A stretch of DNA of 45,044 bases from Bremia lactucae (GCF_004359215.1 NC_090615.1:1442968-1488011), one strand, 5' to 3'. Shown: positions 30,146 to 41,023, counted from the stretch's first letter. Translations and numbers: made by a program. The notes: generated by a model not told the origin, from the letters alone.

Positions 30146-30610
30146 TGTAACGGGGCACTACTGACCTGTACTGCTTCAGTACAAGTCCACTTTGCACTAC
30201 TTCAGTGCGAGTGGTGCCTCACGTTACTTCACGTACACTGGTACGTGCAGAGAAAAACTCTCTTAAAAACTTGCTTTAAAGAGGATTAAAGGAAAACCGC
30301 ATTTAATATAATTAAGCTCTCCTGCTTCTATCTTTTTAATACTAGCTTAATTATATACTATTACAAAACATTTAAACAAAATCTGATGTGTCTCTCTCTT
30401 TGCGCGCGTCCAGCGCTGACTGCACCGCGGAGCAAGTAGATATAATGGCCTATATCTACCAATGAATAAGCTTTCTGAATATGACTACGTAAAGTAATAT
30501 TCTCCAAAAATTATCTACCTTTCAGAAAATAAAAAAATAAAAATTAAAAAAAATAATAATAATTAACAACCTTTAAGTGTTAATTTCATGTAACGATACA
30601 CCCCGTAACA
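30146..30610 (-). repeat. LTR-A, 3' LTR of composite element III
   Basis: This is the longest complete LTR-A, 465 bp; on the minus strand TGTTACGGGGTGTATCG ... CCCCGTTACA. Hairpins cacgtac-actg-gtacgtg and gtactg-ctt-cagtac are seen on the plus strand at about 30233 and 30164. An A/T-only insertion near 30530-30570 lengthens it. Confidence 0.85.
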
Positions 30611-30628
30611 TCACTACTCCCTTAAACG
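30611..30628 (-). promoter_or_regulatory. Polypurine tract, element III
   Basis: On the minus strand tcgtttaagggagtagtga abuts the LTR start. Confidence 0.7.
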
Positions 30629-30690
30629 ACATTCACTCTAACTGTCATTGAATATAGTGGTCACTATGAGACCACTTAATCAAAAAAAAT

Positions 30691-31598
30691 ATGTGGATTG
30701 GTCAGAACAATCATTTTGAATTCTTTCGCATGGTTAAGAAGTTCACGCAGTGTGCGGGTAGTGCGGCGCCTTCGGCTGCGGCTCATGCAGCCGTGGGCGA
30801 CGCACCATTATCTCTTGCGGCAGACGTTCCGCCTGCCGTAGTATCTTCTTCTCCCGCAACACTAGATAATGCGGATGCACGTGGTGATTTACCACGTAAA
30901 TGCGAACCCTCGTTGCAGGTCGACTATGAATGCGAGTCGGACGAAAGAGCTGACTCGGGGAGAACAGAGCAGTCGCCTGATAGTCGTCAGGCGGCTGACA
31001 ATGAGCCTTCAAATGAGGGAGCTCAATCTGATAAGCGTGCTAATAGCGTTCGCTATAGCATATTTGGTTCAGACGATGAGGATGATATCTCATCGCCAGC
31101 ACCGTCTCCCGTACCGTCATCCGCACATATTTCTGTGCGTGGTGATGACGATGGCGTAAGTCATCGTAATAAAGCTCTTGTGGTACCCCTGCTTCAGTGG
31201 GTACCACTCAGGGTAGTATTGACATTATAATGTCTCGTCTTCCCCTGAGAAGAAGCCTTGGCTTTTGCCTGAACGGCTAGTCGATAGCTTGTCTGGAGAG
31301 ACTACTCCTCACACTAAATATTCCTTATTTATTGCGACGAAGCTACATAACCTCGTTCCCAGCGCGAAGAACTTTTGCACTGAAGAAGATTTTTATCTCG
31401 ATACTTTTTTTAAGCATCGATGGTTTAGTGGCAACAATAAGCGAGATAAAGTCTCGCTTATGCAAGCCTGGAGCGCGTTCATTCGCAATGTCAAAGACAT
31501 TGGACGCTAAGCCTGGCTTCAAAAGCTTAACGCGAATCGCGTAAAGTTTGAGAAACGAACTCCAACCGGTGCAAAGTATAAACTGCATCGGTAGTCAC
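30691..31598 (+). pseudogene. aORF1, antisense ORF, element III
   Basis: From the ATG at 30691 (MWIGQNNHFEFFRMVKKFTQ) it is open for about 165 codons through Ala/Ser-rich, Asp/Glu-rich and GSDDEDDISSPAPSP segments. One-base deletions near 31170 and 31235 then move the frame to SSPEKKPWLLPERLVDSLSG, FIATKLHNLVPSAKNFCTEE, DFYLDTFFKHRWFSGNNKRD, LMQAWSAFIRNVKDIG and WLQKLNANRVKFEKRTPTGA. A stop replaces Glu in IGREAW. A GTGAGG at 31599 could be a splice donor. It is closely similar to the copy at 41024. Confidence 0.6.
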
Positions 31599-31626
31599 GT
31601 GAGGCAGGACTTATATGCCTCACGTG
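31596..31626. other. 10-bp hairpin, element III
   Basis: cacgtgaggc / gcctcacgtg, perfect, 11-nt loop. It covers the end of aORF1. Confidence 0.65.
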
Positions 31627-31714
31627 GGGTGATACCTGTCCGTGTTGTATTAAGAACACGAAGCGAGAAAAAGTGGATGTCTTTTCCCTTTCTTCGCCTG
31701 GGGAAGGGTCCGCA

Positions 31715-31962
31715 TCACTTTCGAGATGCGCGATGCAATTGACGTGTTGCAATCGATTTACAGTTGCCAGGGGCGCGTGCTTTCCGATGGGCCTTCTGAA
31801 TCATTGAATGGGCCGTGTCACACTGACGGCCGAGGCCCTCAACGTCAACAATCAGCTGAGAACAAGGCTCCCAGCTATTATGTGAAGGTGGATAATCGCG
31901 CCAGTGAACCAGATAATTCGTTCGCTGCCCCTTCACATCACGGTGGTTTGTAAACGCTCCAC
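31715..31962 (-). pseudogene. Chromodomain, element III
   Basis: KGQRTNYLVHWRDYPPSHNS, WEPCSQLIVDVEGLGRQCDT form a full-length chromodomain. A one-base deletion at its entry separates it from the linker frame, so it is detached from integrase. Confidence 0.75.
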
Positions 31963-32341
31963 AAGGAAACGTTGACCATCGGGGGAATCCACAAATGGTT
32001 GTGGCGGAGGAGGGAAAATTAGATCCGAACCGTGCGTCGGGTCTAGAGTCGAAGTTCGATGAAGTCGATCACTTCCTCCATGATTTAGAGGGAAGACTTG
32101 ATCACGAGCGCAGTAAGCGTCGCTTGTTGCAACAGACGGTGCAGGCTCACTATATCGAACGGTTGGAAGACCTTCGAAGAGTGCCTACGCCATATTGGAG
32201 TACGGACGGAAATATCACACTCTTCGTGATGAGCTGTCGTCCGCTCATCGCGGTTTCGAGGATCTTTTGAACCGACATGAGTATTTCCAGATCTGACATG
32301 AGAATCTGGTTCGTGACCTCAACAATCTTTTGGATTTTTGA
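31726..32341 (+). pseudogene. aORF2, antisense coiled-coil frame, element III
   Basis: MRDAIDVLQSIYSCQGRVLS begins the frame. DHFLHDLEGRLDHERSKRRL, LQQTVQAHYIERLEDL and, after a frameshift, HALRDELSSAHRGFEDL and ENLVRDLNNLLDF-stop follow. That final stop suggests aORF2 ends shortly after the ENLV block rather than extending opposite the integrase. Confidence 0.5.
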
Positions 32342-33140
32342 AAAAGGTGGTCAGATCCGACATCGGAAGAAGCCGCGTACTGATGGTACGGGCGGAGCCG
32401 ACCAACGTTAGGCATAGGATGCGTTCGCATCCTACGTGGCAATTCTATTGTGTACGCATTGCATCGGCGATGCAGAACACGAAATGGCCCAATGAACTTT
32501 AATAGTATTTCACTGCTACCCACATCAATGACTACGCGCTTAGGTAAGTTACCGTAGAGAGTAGTACTAAGTCAATGATTTTAAGTGAAAGAACATTTGC
32601 TCTTCCATGATTGCCTGTGTTCCGTTTCTGACAGCCCACTGCGTTAGCAATGGAATCCTGTACGAAACGAATTCCTGATTCTCGAAAAAGACAAAACAAA
32701 TGAGCCAGCAGAGGAATTTCTGCTGGCGTATTGCAGATAATTCCAAGAACCATGAAAAAACTAAAGAGTTCATTAAAAATGCACTTGATAATATCATCAA
32801 TACGCCAGCAGAAATTCCTCTGCTGGCTCATTTGTTTTGTCTTGTTCAGTGCGCTTTGTGCGCACTGCCATGAGATTATTCTCATCTTCGATGTCTGTTG
32901 CTTCGACATCGACATCATTCGCGTCGTTGTTAACTTCGACGCGTGATGACCATGAGCCAGAAATGGTTTTGCTTGTGCGAGTCCGCCCCGCCTTAAGCTA
33001 GAGGATCCCTCTAATTGGGTGGGTATGCGTGGATGGAGCGAACTATTCACGAGGAACGGTGTATGCGTTGGGGACGCATTCACCGAATTATTGATGGCGA
33101 ATTCGACCATCGGTAAAAACTTGCTCCAATTTAAATACAA
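32245..33140 (-). pseudogene. Integrase C-terminal part, element III
   Basis: [20 protein letters not shown] (end of the catalytic core), then the NVLSLKIIDLVLLSTV frame, then EILLKFIGPFRVLHRRCNAY and TIELPRRMRTHPMPNVGRLR. The perfect 46-bp foldback at 32688-32843 interrupts the KTKQMSQQRNFCW segment. Confidence 0.75.
32688..32843. repeat. Perfect 46-bp foldback in integrase
   Basis: Arms 32688-32733 and 32798-32843 are exact reverse complements around a 64-nt loop. The normal sequence (see 42830-42870) has only one arm. It is a local inverted duplication. Confidence 0.9.
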
Positions 33141-33790
33141 TCAGACGTAACCTCGAAGTATCTCATCGAGGACACAATTTACGCGTTCCATCTGACGATC
33201 TGCTTCTGTATAATTAGAATTTGATATAGCTAGTCGTGTTCTGAGGACTCGGAACACGGATTGCCAGAACTCCGCCGTGAACCGTGGTGCTCTATCCGAG
33301 ACTAGTTCACGGGGTAAACCGTGGAGTTTGAATACCGTGTCAATAAGGACACGGGCACAGCCAGGAGCCGTGATCGACTCTGGTACTGCAACAATATGTA
33401 CCATCTTACTGAATCTGTCTATAAAAACAAGGATTCCATTGTTTTTGTGATCGTCTTCGGGGAATCTGAAGACGAAGGCAATAGCTACGGACTGCCAACA
33501 TTCTGCCGAAAGTGGTAGAGGTTGGAGAGGTGCACGGGATGAAGGGCTAACCTTCACCCGTTGACATACCTCGCATACTGGCGGGGCCAGTAAAAGTCGC
33601 GATTTACTGTGAGATAGGTCTTCTCACGTCCACGATGCCCAATTGTTGGTGCATCGTGACACTCACATATGACGCGCAAGCGCAAATCATTGTGAGTTGG
33701 GACTACGACACGTGGGGTGTCGCCGGCAACGGCTGTGTCATAAAATAGGCCGTTGTATGTTGTGTATCGATCGAATTAAGATCGACATAA
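33141..33790 (-). pseudogene. Integrase zinc and catalytic domains, element III
   Basis: AFVFRFPEDDHKNNGILVFI, DRFSKMVHIVAVPESITAPG, SDRAPRFTAEFWQSVFRVLR and EADRQMERVNCVLDEILRGY. The first Asp of DFVF is Ala and the second-Asp block reads SDRAP. Loss of both Asp positions and a frameshift before the zinc domain show that this copy is inactive. Confidence 0.8.
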
Positions 33791-33887
33791 AGCCGGTAAA
33801 TCTGTAAGAGATTTATCGGATGAATTCATCAGATCATCCATTAAACGCAGAAGGTCCTTATCTTCTGCGTAGGCTTTCTTTATGTAA

Positions 33888-34510
33888 TCAAACAACGTTG
33901 ATGACGAACTTTTGAAATGAGTGTTGCAACAGTGGGATTATTTTCACTGTTTGAATGCGCAGCCGACTCGGAATCGGTTCTGCGTGATAACGTAACAGCG
34001 ACGACATTAAGTCGTCCTGTTTATAATCAACGAAGCAATTATGCTCCGCGAAGAAGGATAGCCACCTCGCCATTCTTTGGGAGAGGTGTGGTTTTTCTAC
34101 GGCCGTGGTAATGGCGCATGGTCCGAATATACGACGAACAGTCCATCTCCGAGGAGGTAGACCCTAAACTTAGCCAGTGCATATTTCATGGCAACGAGTT
34201 CCTTGTCATGCACTGGGTTATTGCGTTCAGCTGGTTGCAGCTGACGCGTTTGGTAACAGACAACGCGTTCCGCGCCGTCTGTATCGTATTGCATTAACGC
34301 ACAGCCGATTGCGAAATCACTGGCGTCACAGACTACATGGAATGGTCTGGCTTGATCTGCAATCGCCAAGATGGGCGATTGCATCAAGCTTTGCTTGATA
34401 CCTTTAAAAGAACGCTGACAATCTGCGTTCCACAACCATTTTTCGTCTTTTTTCAAGAGACGAGAGAGATAAACTGTCATCTCTGCATAATTGCGAGAGT
34501 ACTTGTGCAA
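33888..34510 (-). pseudogene. RNase H, element III (copy 2)
   Basis: LHKYSRNYAEMTVYLSRLLK, FHVVCDASDFAIGCALMQYD, VHDKELVAMKYALAKFRVYL and VVYSDHAPLPRP. Catalytic D, E and D are kept through 34097; then a frameshift precedes ARWLSFFAEHNCFVDY. Confidence 0.8.
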
Positions 34511-34518
34511 GTACGCCG

Positions 34519-35380
34519 CTAAACCAAGGAACTTTTTAAGTCCCTTGACATCAACTGGAACTGGCTAGTCGGTAATTTCCTTGATATTTTCGGTATCAGG
34601 GCGCACGCCGTGTTTTCCGACGATGACCCAAGAAGTGAAATTACGCTTGCAGCGATTATACACTTCTTGAGATTTGCGTACAACGTATGCTTTTGTATAA
34701 GTGTAAGAACCTGACGAACGTGAGTTTTATGAACCTCCACGTCCGTCTTTCCATCCATAGCCCGGCTATAGACGAATACATCGTCAAAATAATTCTCAAT
34801 AGATTTGTTACACATCTATTGAACGTTGCAGGGGCGTTACTAAGCCCATGTGGCATTACTAGCCATTCCCAGATCATCCCACTGGGAGTGCTTACTGCTG
34901 TGTACGGGATGTCCTGCTACGCATAAGGATCCGATAAAACCCATCTATCAGATCCATAGACGAAAAGATCGTACTCTTAGACATACCATCTATGATTACG
35001 TCTTTTCTAGGTATCGGCGTTTGAGCCGGTACTGTTGCAGCATTCAGTTTGTAAAATGCGTGCACTATCCGCAACCCTCCTGTGGCCTTTCGCACACAGA
35101 AGGTTGGAGGGCTATGAGGCGAGGTTGACTCCCTTACATAGCCCGCCTTTAATCGATCAATAAAGAATTTATCGATCACAAGTACTTGTTCACGAGGCAG
35201 TGGCCACTGCTTCATGACACAGTACTTCGAGCCCTGTTTGAGCTCGATCTCATGTCGAGTGCCTTTATTTTTTGGCAACTCGCATGGAACTGCTTCAGGG
35301 ATAACATTCCTAAATTCAATCAGATCCTTGTATAAAGGATTTGTCTTAAGTGACTCCCAGGATTGTAGTATGTCTCTCAA
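34519..35380 (-). pseudogene. Reverse transcriptase, element III (copy 2)
   Basis: The frame 34892-35380 gives PCELPKNKGTRHEIELKQGS, KQWPLPREQVLVIDKFFIDR, STSPHSPPTFCVRKATGGLR and IVHAFYKLNAATVPAQTPIP, the finger and palm entry of gypsy RT. MPHGLSNAPATFNRCVTNLL and the catalytic NYFDDVFVYSRAM (34700-34800) are intact in motif but in shifted frames. A 57-bp or so deletion after NLLR removes the usual PVREF segment. Confidence 0.85.
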
Positions 35381-36108
35381 TCCGTGTCTTCACATCGAGG
35401 ACACTTTCATCCATCGATGAGCTACTGAGACCCCGTTCGTTCTCTGCAAAAAATTATCGCTGACCGTATATCGGTTGCGTATTCGTCTTCTGTGACGAGT
35501 GCGCAGATCTGCTTGATTTTACCACAATGCAGATCTCTCAAGAACCACTTGGGTTCTAGGGCTGGTAATTGAGTTATCTTCGAATTTAACTTCAGAGGCG
35601 CATACAGATCAAGAGTATAAGCGCCTACTCTTGATCCGTCATTAACCAAGACATTCAATGTCTTGGTTTCTTCCTAAGTTATATCCACAGGCTGTCGAGG
35701 GATCAATCCCTCGGGATGCTGAAGTCTAATCACTTCAGCATTAACTATTTGAGGAAATTTCTCCTAAAGTACGTGGGGACCTATTCCCTCAACGTCTACC
35801 GAAAGTGGTTGCGCTGTCACAGTCGGGTCCTCTCCGGTCGCGTCTCTATTCGACTTAAGATCATCGTGTTGGCCCTTTGGGGCAACCGGTATACTCCTTG
35901 GATGTCGCCCACTAAGCGTACATTCATGTCTCAATCCACTCGACCTTTTCGAGTGTTGGACCTTCGGCGCTGCCTGTGCATTAACACAGCCGCCGGCAGC
36001 TGACTCCACAATGTGATTGGTAATCACACTGTGATCTTGTGCAGTTGTACTAACGACCGTACCACAAGTGAGGCCATCGCACTCACTCGTAGTACATCCA
36101 CACGCTTG
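35381..36108 (-). pseudogene. Protease-RT linker, element III (copy 2)
   Basis: It includes NVLVNDGSRVGAYTLDLYAP, LEPKWFLRDLHCGKIKQICA and a Cys-rich GCTTSECDGLTCGTVVS at its upstream end. Plus-strand 36063-36108 matches 38821-38866 base for base, then the sequence switches to integrase at 36109. Confidence 0.8.
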
Positions 36109-36560
36109 GAGCCGTGTTCGACTCTGGTACTGCAGCAAGATGTACCATCTTGCTGAATTTGTCTACAAAAACAAGAATTCCAATGTTTTTGTGATCGTCT
36201 TCGGGAACTTCGAAGATGAAATCCATAGATACGGACTGCCAACATTCTGCCGGAAGTGGTAGAGGTTGGAGAGGTGCACGGGATGAAGGGCTAACTTCAC
36301 CCGTTGACATACCTCGCAAGCACGAATGTACTTGCGCACGAACTGATGGTAAAAGTCGCGACTTACTGTGAGATAAGTTTTCTTACATACAGGAAGCCCA
36401 TTTATTGGTGGATCGTGACACTTATACATGATGTGCAAGCGCAAATCGTAATGATTCGAAACGACGACACGTAGAGTGTCGCCGGCAACGGCTGTGTAGT
36501 ACAGTAAGCCGTTGCGTGTTGTGTTTCTATCCGATGACGATTGATATAAATGGGCAGATC
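36109..36560 (-). pseudogene. Integrase fragment, element III (copy 1)
   Basis: QFVRKYIRACEVCQRV then SVSMDFIFEVPEDDHKNIGI, LVFVDKFSKMVHLAAVPESN keep the first catalytic Asp. The frame is cut after TAP, fused to linker sequence (SVWMYYE). The second Asp and Glu are absent from this copy. Confidence 0.85.
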
Positions 36561-37257
36561 TTTATAATATTCATTGGATGAATATTATCAGATGATTTAT
36601 TAAACGCAGATATTTTTATCTTCTGTGTAGGCTTTCTTTATGTCATCAAACAAAGTTGATGACGGAACACTTGTAATGAGCGGAAATATTTTCATTGTTG
36701 GAGTGCGCAGCCAGCTCGGGTCGGCGTGATAACACATCAGCGACAACATTAATAAGTCGTCGTTGTTTTATATTCCACGGAGAAATTATACTCCGCTAAG
36801 AAGGATAGCCACCTCGCCATTTTTTGCGAGGTATGTGGGCTATTGCGGCCGTGTGTAATGACGCATGGTCCATATATATGATGAACAATCTATCTCCGAG
36901 GATATATACCCTAAATTTAGCCAGTGCATGTTTCATGGTAAGGCGTTCCTTGTCATGCATTGGGTAATTACGTTCAGCTGGTTGCAGCTAACGCGATTGG
37001 GAACAGACGATGCGTTCTGAGTCGTCTGTATCGTATTGCAATCACGCGCAGCCGATTTCGAAATCGCTGGCGTCACAAACCACATGGAATGGTATGTCTT
37101 GATCTGCAATCGCCCATCTTGAGAATTGCATCAAGCTTTGCTTGATACCTTCAAGGGAACGCTGACAATTAGCGTTCCATAACAATTTCTCGTCTTTTTT
37201 CGAGAGACGAGAGAGATGAACTGTCATCTCGGCATAATTGCGATAGTACTTGTGCAA
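36561..37257 (-). pseudogene. RNase H, element III (copy 1)
   Basis: MHKYYRNYAEMTVHLSRLSK, LWNANCQRSLEGIKQSLMQF and FHVVCDASDFEIGCA, then shifted frames for the HDKE and YTDHAS blocks. Many small indels. Confidence 0.75.
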
Positions 37258-37289
37258 GTACGCCGCAAGCCCAAGGAACTTTCTTAGTT

Positions 37290-38084
37290 CGTTGACATCG
37301 ACTCGAACTGGCTAGTCGGTAATCGCCTAGATATTTTCAGGATCAGGGCGCACGCCGTATTTACCGACGATGCACCCAAGAAGTGGTATTTCGCTTGCAG
37401 TGAATATATACTTCTTGAGATTTGCGTACAACTTATGCGTTCGCATAAGTGAAAGAACCTGACGAACGTGAGTTTTATGAACTTCCACGTCCGTCATTTC
37501 GTCCATAGCCGGGCTATGGACGGATATATCGTCAAAATAACTCGGTGCGAATTCTCGCACTGGTCTCAACAGATTCGTTACACATCCGTTGAGTGTTGCA
37601 GGGGCGTTACTAAGCCCCTGTGTCATTACTAGCCATTCCCAGAGCATCCCACTGGGATTGCTCACTCCTGTGTACGGGATGTCCCGTTGACGCATAAGGA
37701 TCTGATAAAATCCATAGACAAAAAGATGGTACTCTTAGACATAGCATCTATGATTACGTCTTTCTAGAAATCGGCCTCTCAGCCGGTACCGTTGCAGCAT
37801 TCAGTTTGTTGAATGCGTGCACTATCCGCCACTCTCCTGTGGCCTATTGCACACAGAAGATCGGAAAGGTATGTGGGGAGGTTGACTCCCTTACATGGCC
37901 CGCTTTTAATCGATCGATAAAGAATTTATCGTTCGCAAGTACTTGTTCACGAGGCAGTGACCACTGCTTCATGACACAGTACTTCGAGCCCGGTTTGAGC
38001 TCGATCTCATGTCGAGTGCCTTTATCCTTAGGCAACTCGCATAAAACTGCTGCAGGGAATACATCCTTGAATTCAGTCAAATCC
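37290..38084 (-). pseudogene. Reverse transcriptase, element III (copy 1)
   Basis: FKDVFPAAVLCELPKDKGTR, HEIELKPGSKYCVMKQWSLP, LSNAPATLNGCVTNLLRPVR, EFAPSYFDDISVHSPAMDEM and KTHVRQVLSLMRTHKLYANL. The YFDD catalytic box is intact. A short deletion and frame changes near 37710-37850 break the palm. It is about 90% like copy 2 by eye, so the duplication is not fresh. Confidence 0.85.
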
Positions 38085-38920
38085 TAATATAAAGAATTTG
38101 TCTTATGTGACTCCCAGAATTGGGTAGTATCTATCTCTATCTGAGTCTTCACATCGAGGACACTTTCGTCCATCGATGAGCTGCTGAGAACCCGTTTGTT
38201 CTCTGCAAAAATTACCGCTGACCGTACATCGGTTACGTATTCGTCCTCTGTGACGAGTACGGAGATCTGCTTGATTTTATCACAATGCGGATCTTTCAAG
38301 AACCGCTTGGGTTCTAGGGTTGGTAATTGAATTATCCCCGAAGTTAACTTCGGAGGCGCATACAGATCAAGAGTATAAGCGCCTACTCTTAATTCGTCAT
38401 TAACCAAAACATTGAATGTCTCGGATTCCTCCTAGGCTATATCAACAGGCTGCCGAGGGATCAATTTATCGGGATGCTGAAGTCTAGTCACTTCAGCATT
38501 AACTATTTCAGGGGATTTCTCCTCAAATACGTAAGGACTTATTCCCTCAACGTCTTCCGACTGTGATTCCGTTATCACAGTCGGGTCCTCTACGGTCGAC
38601 TCTCTACTCGATCTAGGATCATCGTGTTGTCCATTTTGAACAACCGGTATCTTCCTTGAATGTCGCCCGCTAGGTGTACATTCATGTCTCGATCCACTCG
38701 ACTTATTCGAGTGGTGGACCTTCGGCGCTGCCTGTGCATTCGCACAGCCGCCGGCAGCTGACTCCACAGGGTGATTAGTAATCACACTGTGATCTTGTGC
38801 AGTCGTACTAACGACCGTACCACAAGTGAGGCCATCGCACTCACTCGTAGTACATCCACACGCTTGTGGACGCTCCAAGACGTTCATCAGATGGCCATTT
38901 GATGAACAAGTGGCACGCAT
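38084..38920 (-). pseudogene. Protease-RT linker, element III (copy 1)
   Basis: Two frames: a Ser/His/Asp-rich part with ERPQACGCTTSECDGLTCGT, VTRLQHPDKLIPRQPVDIA-stop, and VNDELRVGAYTLDLYAPPKL, LEPKRFLKDPHCDKIKQISV. The role of this long spacer is unknown; a Cys-rich knot is the only marked feature. Confidence 0.7.
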
Positions 38921-38929
38921 CTTTACGGA

Positions 38930-39313
38930 TCAATGCTGCCAGCTGATTCTTGGATCATATTTTCTGAGCCATTGTAAACATAGGAAAACATCAAATTTTT
39001 CATCCAAATCCAATACGATGAAACCATCATCATACTGTAAATTTTTTAACGTTAAGTGAAATTTCACTACACATTTCGTTTCTGTTATCGATACACTTGT
39101 CGCTAGACGCACTGTCATCCTCGTTGGAGGGATGTCGCGCTCAACATATTTGAGCCTACTACCCACAAGCGACTGGCGACGAATGAAGTTATTTAAAGCT
39201 CCGCAGTCCGCTAGGGCTTTAAGTGACAAATCATTTATCACTGTTAACTTCAAGGTGATAAGGAATACCTCATCACCAGCTGAGAGACACATAATGATTG
39301 TGTGTCTTAGGCA
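38930..39313 (-). pseudogene. Retropepsin-like protease, element III
   Basis: SLKALADCGALNNFIRRQSL holds the active site as D-C-G-A instead of the usual D-[ST]-G-A. VERDIPPTRMTVRLATSVSI and FIVLDLDEKFDVFLCLQWLR, with the W-L-x-x-[HY]-x-P-x-x-x-W end (KYDPRISW), complete the fold. The frame is open for 120 codons. Gypsy proteases cut Gag-Pol; whether a Cys at the second position is active is unclear, though the MULE-captured fragment also has DCGA. Confidence 0.8.
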
Positions 39314-39329
39314 ACTTTAGTCAAGAGAT

Positions 39330-40399
39330 TTGCAAATTCTCTTGAGGTTGCTGGATCAGTAGGGCGTTGCGCCCCTTCTAACCCCGATCGTTTTTGGCGG
39401 TCCGCCTCGCTGCTGCGAATTCGCAACAGCATCGGACTCGCGACCGTCGCCTTTTTTTACATCTGGTCCAAAATAACGTTCAGTACCTCTCGGTACTGGG
39501 CGTGGGGCACTGTACTCATGAGCGTAGTGTCCTAGTTTTTGACAGCGATTGCATTTCTTCAATCGCTTCTTGTTCGAAAAGCGAGGTCTCTCGCTTTCGA
39601 CATAAAAGAGGTCCCTAGGTTCTGGATCTACAAGCTCGTGCCGTCTTGAATGACGATACGATGACGAACTAGCTTGAGCCAGGCTCAAGCTAAAGTCCTC
39701 CAATCCGCAACGGATTTACTTCAAGCGTATCCAGTTCCGAGCGGAATAGGTGGGTCTTAACGGGACCATCCGTAAGACCTTGCATGAACACCGTAATCAA
39801 CGGTGTTCATGATTTGGGTTGTAAGTGATACAACTCTTTAAGAGTCGCATGTGCTGGGCATAAGCGTGAACATCACGCTTGCCTTGCTTAAATTTCAGAA
39901 GCTCTGATCGAGCTCCAAACTCAGCCCTAGGCGGTTGAAACGTCTGTTTGAGCCGGGCTTTAAAAGCCTCTAGCGACCCAAAGACATATGGGTCGCGCAA
40001 CTTAAGGCCCAATGCCCAAGTTTTGGCACGACCTGCCAAATTTGATTGAGCAGATGCGACTTGCATTTGCTCGTCGACGTTGTGACAAGCCCTTATGTCA
40101 TCGTCCAACTCGACAAACCATCTTAAGAGGGAGTCATCTTGAAATCCCTTACACTTAGGAATGTCAATCTTTAAAGTTTCGGGACGACGCGTGTGCGTTA
40201 TCCGAGGTACAGGGGTCTGTACCTGTTGCAACCTCAACAGCTCTGCCTGTTGAGAGCCTTTCTGATTAAGCAAGGCTAGCTTCTCCTTCGCCTCGTCAAG
40301 GTCATGTTGTATGAACTTGGCGATGGCTGAATGGAAGGAATCTTTGTCCAAACTGGACAGAATGGCAAAGATGGCATCATTCCCAACAGTCGAACTCAT
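39330..40399 (-). pseudogene. gag, element III
   Basis: ATG at 40399 (MSSTVGNDAIFAILSS) opens 200 codons: a helical N-terminus (IAKFIQHDLDEAKEKLALLN), then the capsid-like block LKIDIPKCKGFQDDSLLRWF, AGRAKTWALGLKLRDPYVFG and LKQTFQPPRAEFGARSELLK. After a frameshift the second part has CNRCQKLGHYAHEY, a zinc knuckle whose fourth ligand is Tyr. The start is 4 nt after the stop of the MDML uORF. Confidence 0.85.
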
Positions 40400-40403
40400 T
40401 CGT

Positions 40404-40490
40404 TCAACCGCACTTTTTTATGTCACTTAGAAAGAAGTAGCTATCACGCGAAACGTGATGCGTATTACCATTATCATCTAACATGTCCAT
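40404..40490 (-). CDS. Leader uORF MDML, element III
   Basis: 28 codons, MDMLDDNGNTHHVSRDSYFF..., stop TGA, then acga and the gag ATG. Tight spacing suggests it could limit or permit reinitiation at gag. Only the first residues are shared with the leaders at 6610 and 19425. Confidence 0.45.
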   Translation of the reverse strand: MDMLDDNGNTHHVSRDSYFFLSDIKKCG

Positions 40491-40524
40491 ATTAGATGAT
40501 GGAACTTTGCTCCTTGGACGGACT

Positions 40525-40538
40525 ACAAAGTGCTACTA
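40525..40538 (-). promoter_or_regulatory. Putative primer-binding site, element III
   Basis: On the minus strand tagtagcactttgt starts 2 nt after the LTR; the first base pair differs from the TGG of the other two copies. Confidence 0.45.
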
Positions 40539-40540
40539 GG

Positions 40541-40982
40541 TGTAACGGGGCACTACTGACTTGTACTGCTTCAGTACAAGTCCTTTTCGCACTGACTCAG
40601 TGCGAGTGGCGCCTCACGTCACTTCACGTACATTATTACGTGCAGAGGAAGTTTCTCTTTTAGAACACTTCCTTTAAATTGGGTTAAAAGAATACCGTAT
40701 TTAATGTAATTTAGTTTTTCTGTTTCTATCTTTTTGATACTAACTTAATTATATACTGATAGATAGCATGTAAAAAAATCTTATCTGTCTCTCTCTTTGC
40801 GCGCGTCCAGCGCTGACTTGACAGCGGAGCAAGTAGATAAAATGGCCTTTAGCTACCAATGGATAAGCTTTTTGAATACTACTACGAAAAGTAATATTCT
40901 CCAAATATTATCTACCTTTCAGAAAATATAATAATTAACAACCTTTAAGTTTTAATTTCATGTAACGATACACCCCGTAACA
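40541..40982 (-). repeat. LTR-A shared by elements IV and III
   Basis: 442 bp. On the minus strand the polypurine tract of IV precedes it and the PBS, uORF and gag of III follow, so it serves as 3' LTR of one and 5' LTR of the other. Hairpins on plus: ttgtactg-ctt-cagtacaa at about 40560, gcactg-act-cagtgc at 40590 and cacgta-cattat-tacgtg at 40626. Confidence 0.85.
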
Positions 40983-40999
40983 TCACTACTCCCTTAAAC
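40983..40999 (-). promoter_or_regulatory. Polypurine tract, element IV
   Basis: Minus-strand gtttaagggagtagtga, adjacent to the LTR. Confidence 0.7.
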
Positions 41000-41023
41000 G
41001 ACATTCACCTAATCAAAAAAAAT

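Noticed and set aside
31265..31510. Treating the C-part of aORF1 as a separate 81-residue gene
   Set aside because: It is the same protein as the upstream frame, separated by single-base deletions; element A reads through.
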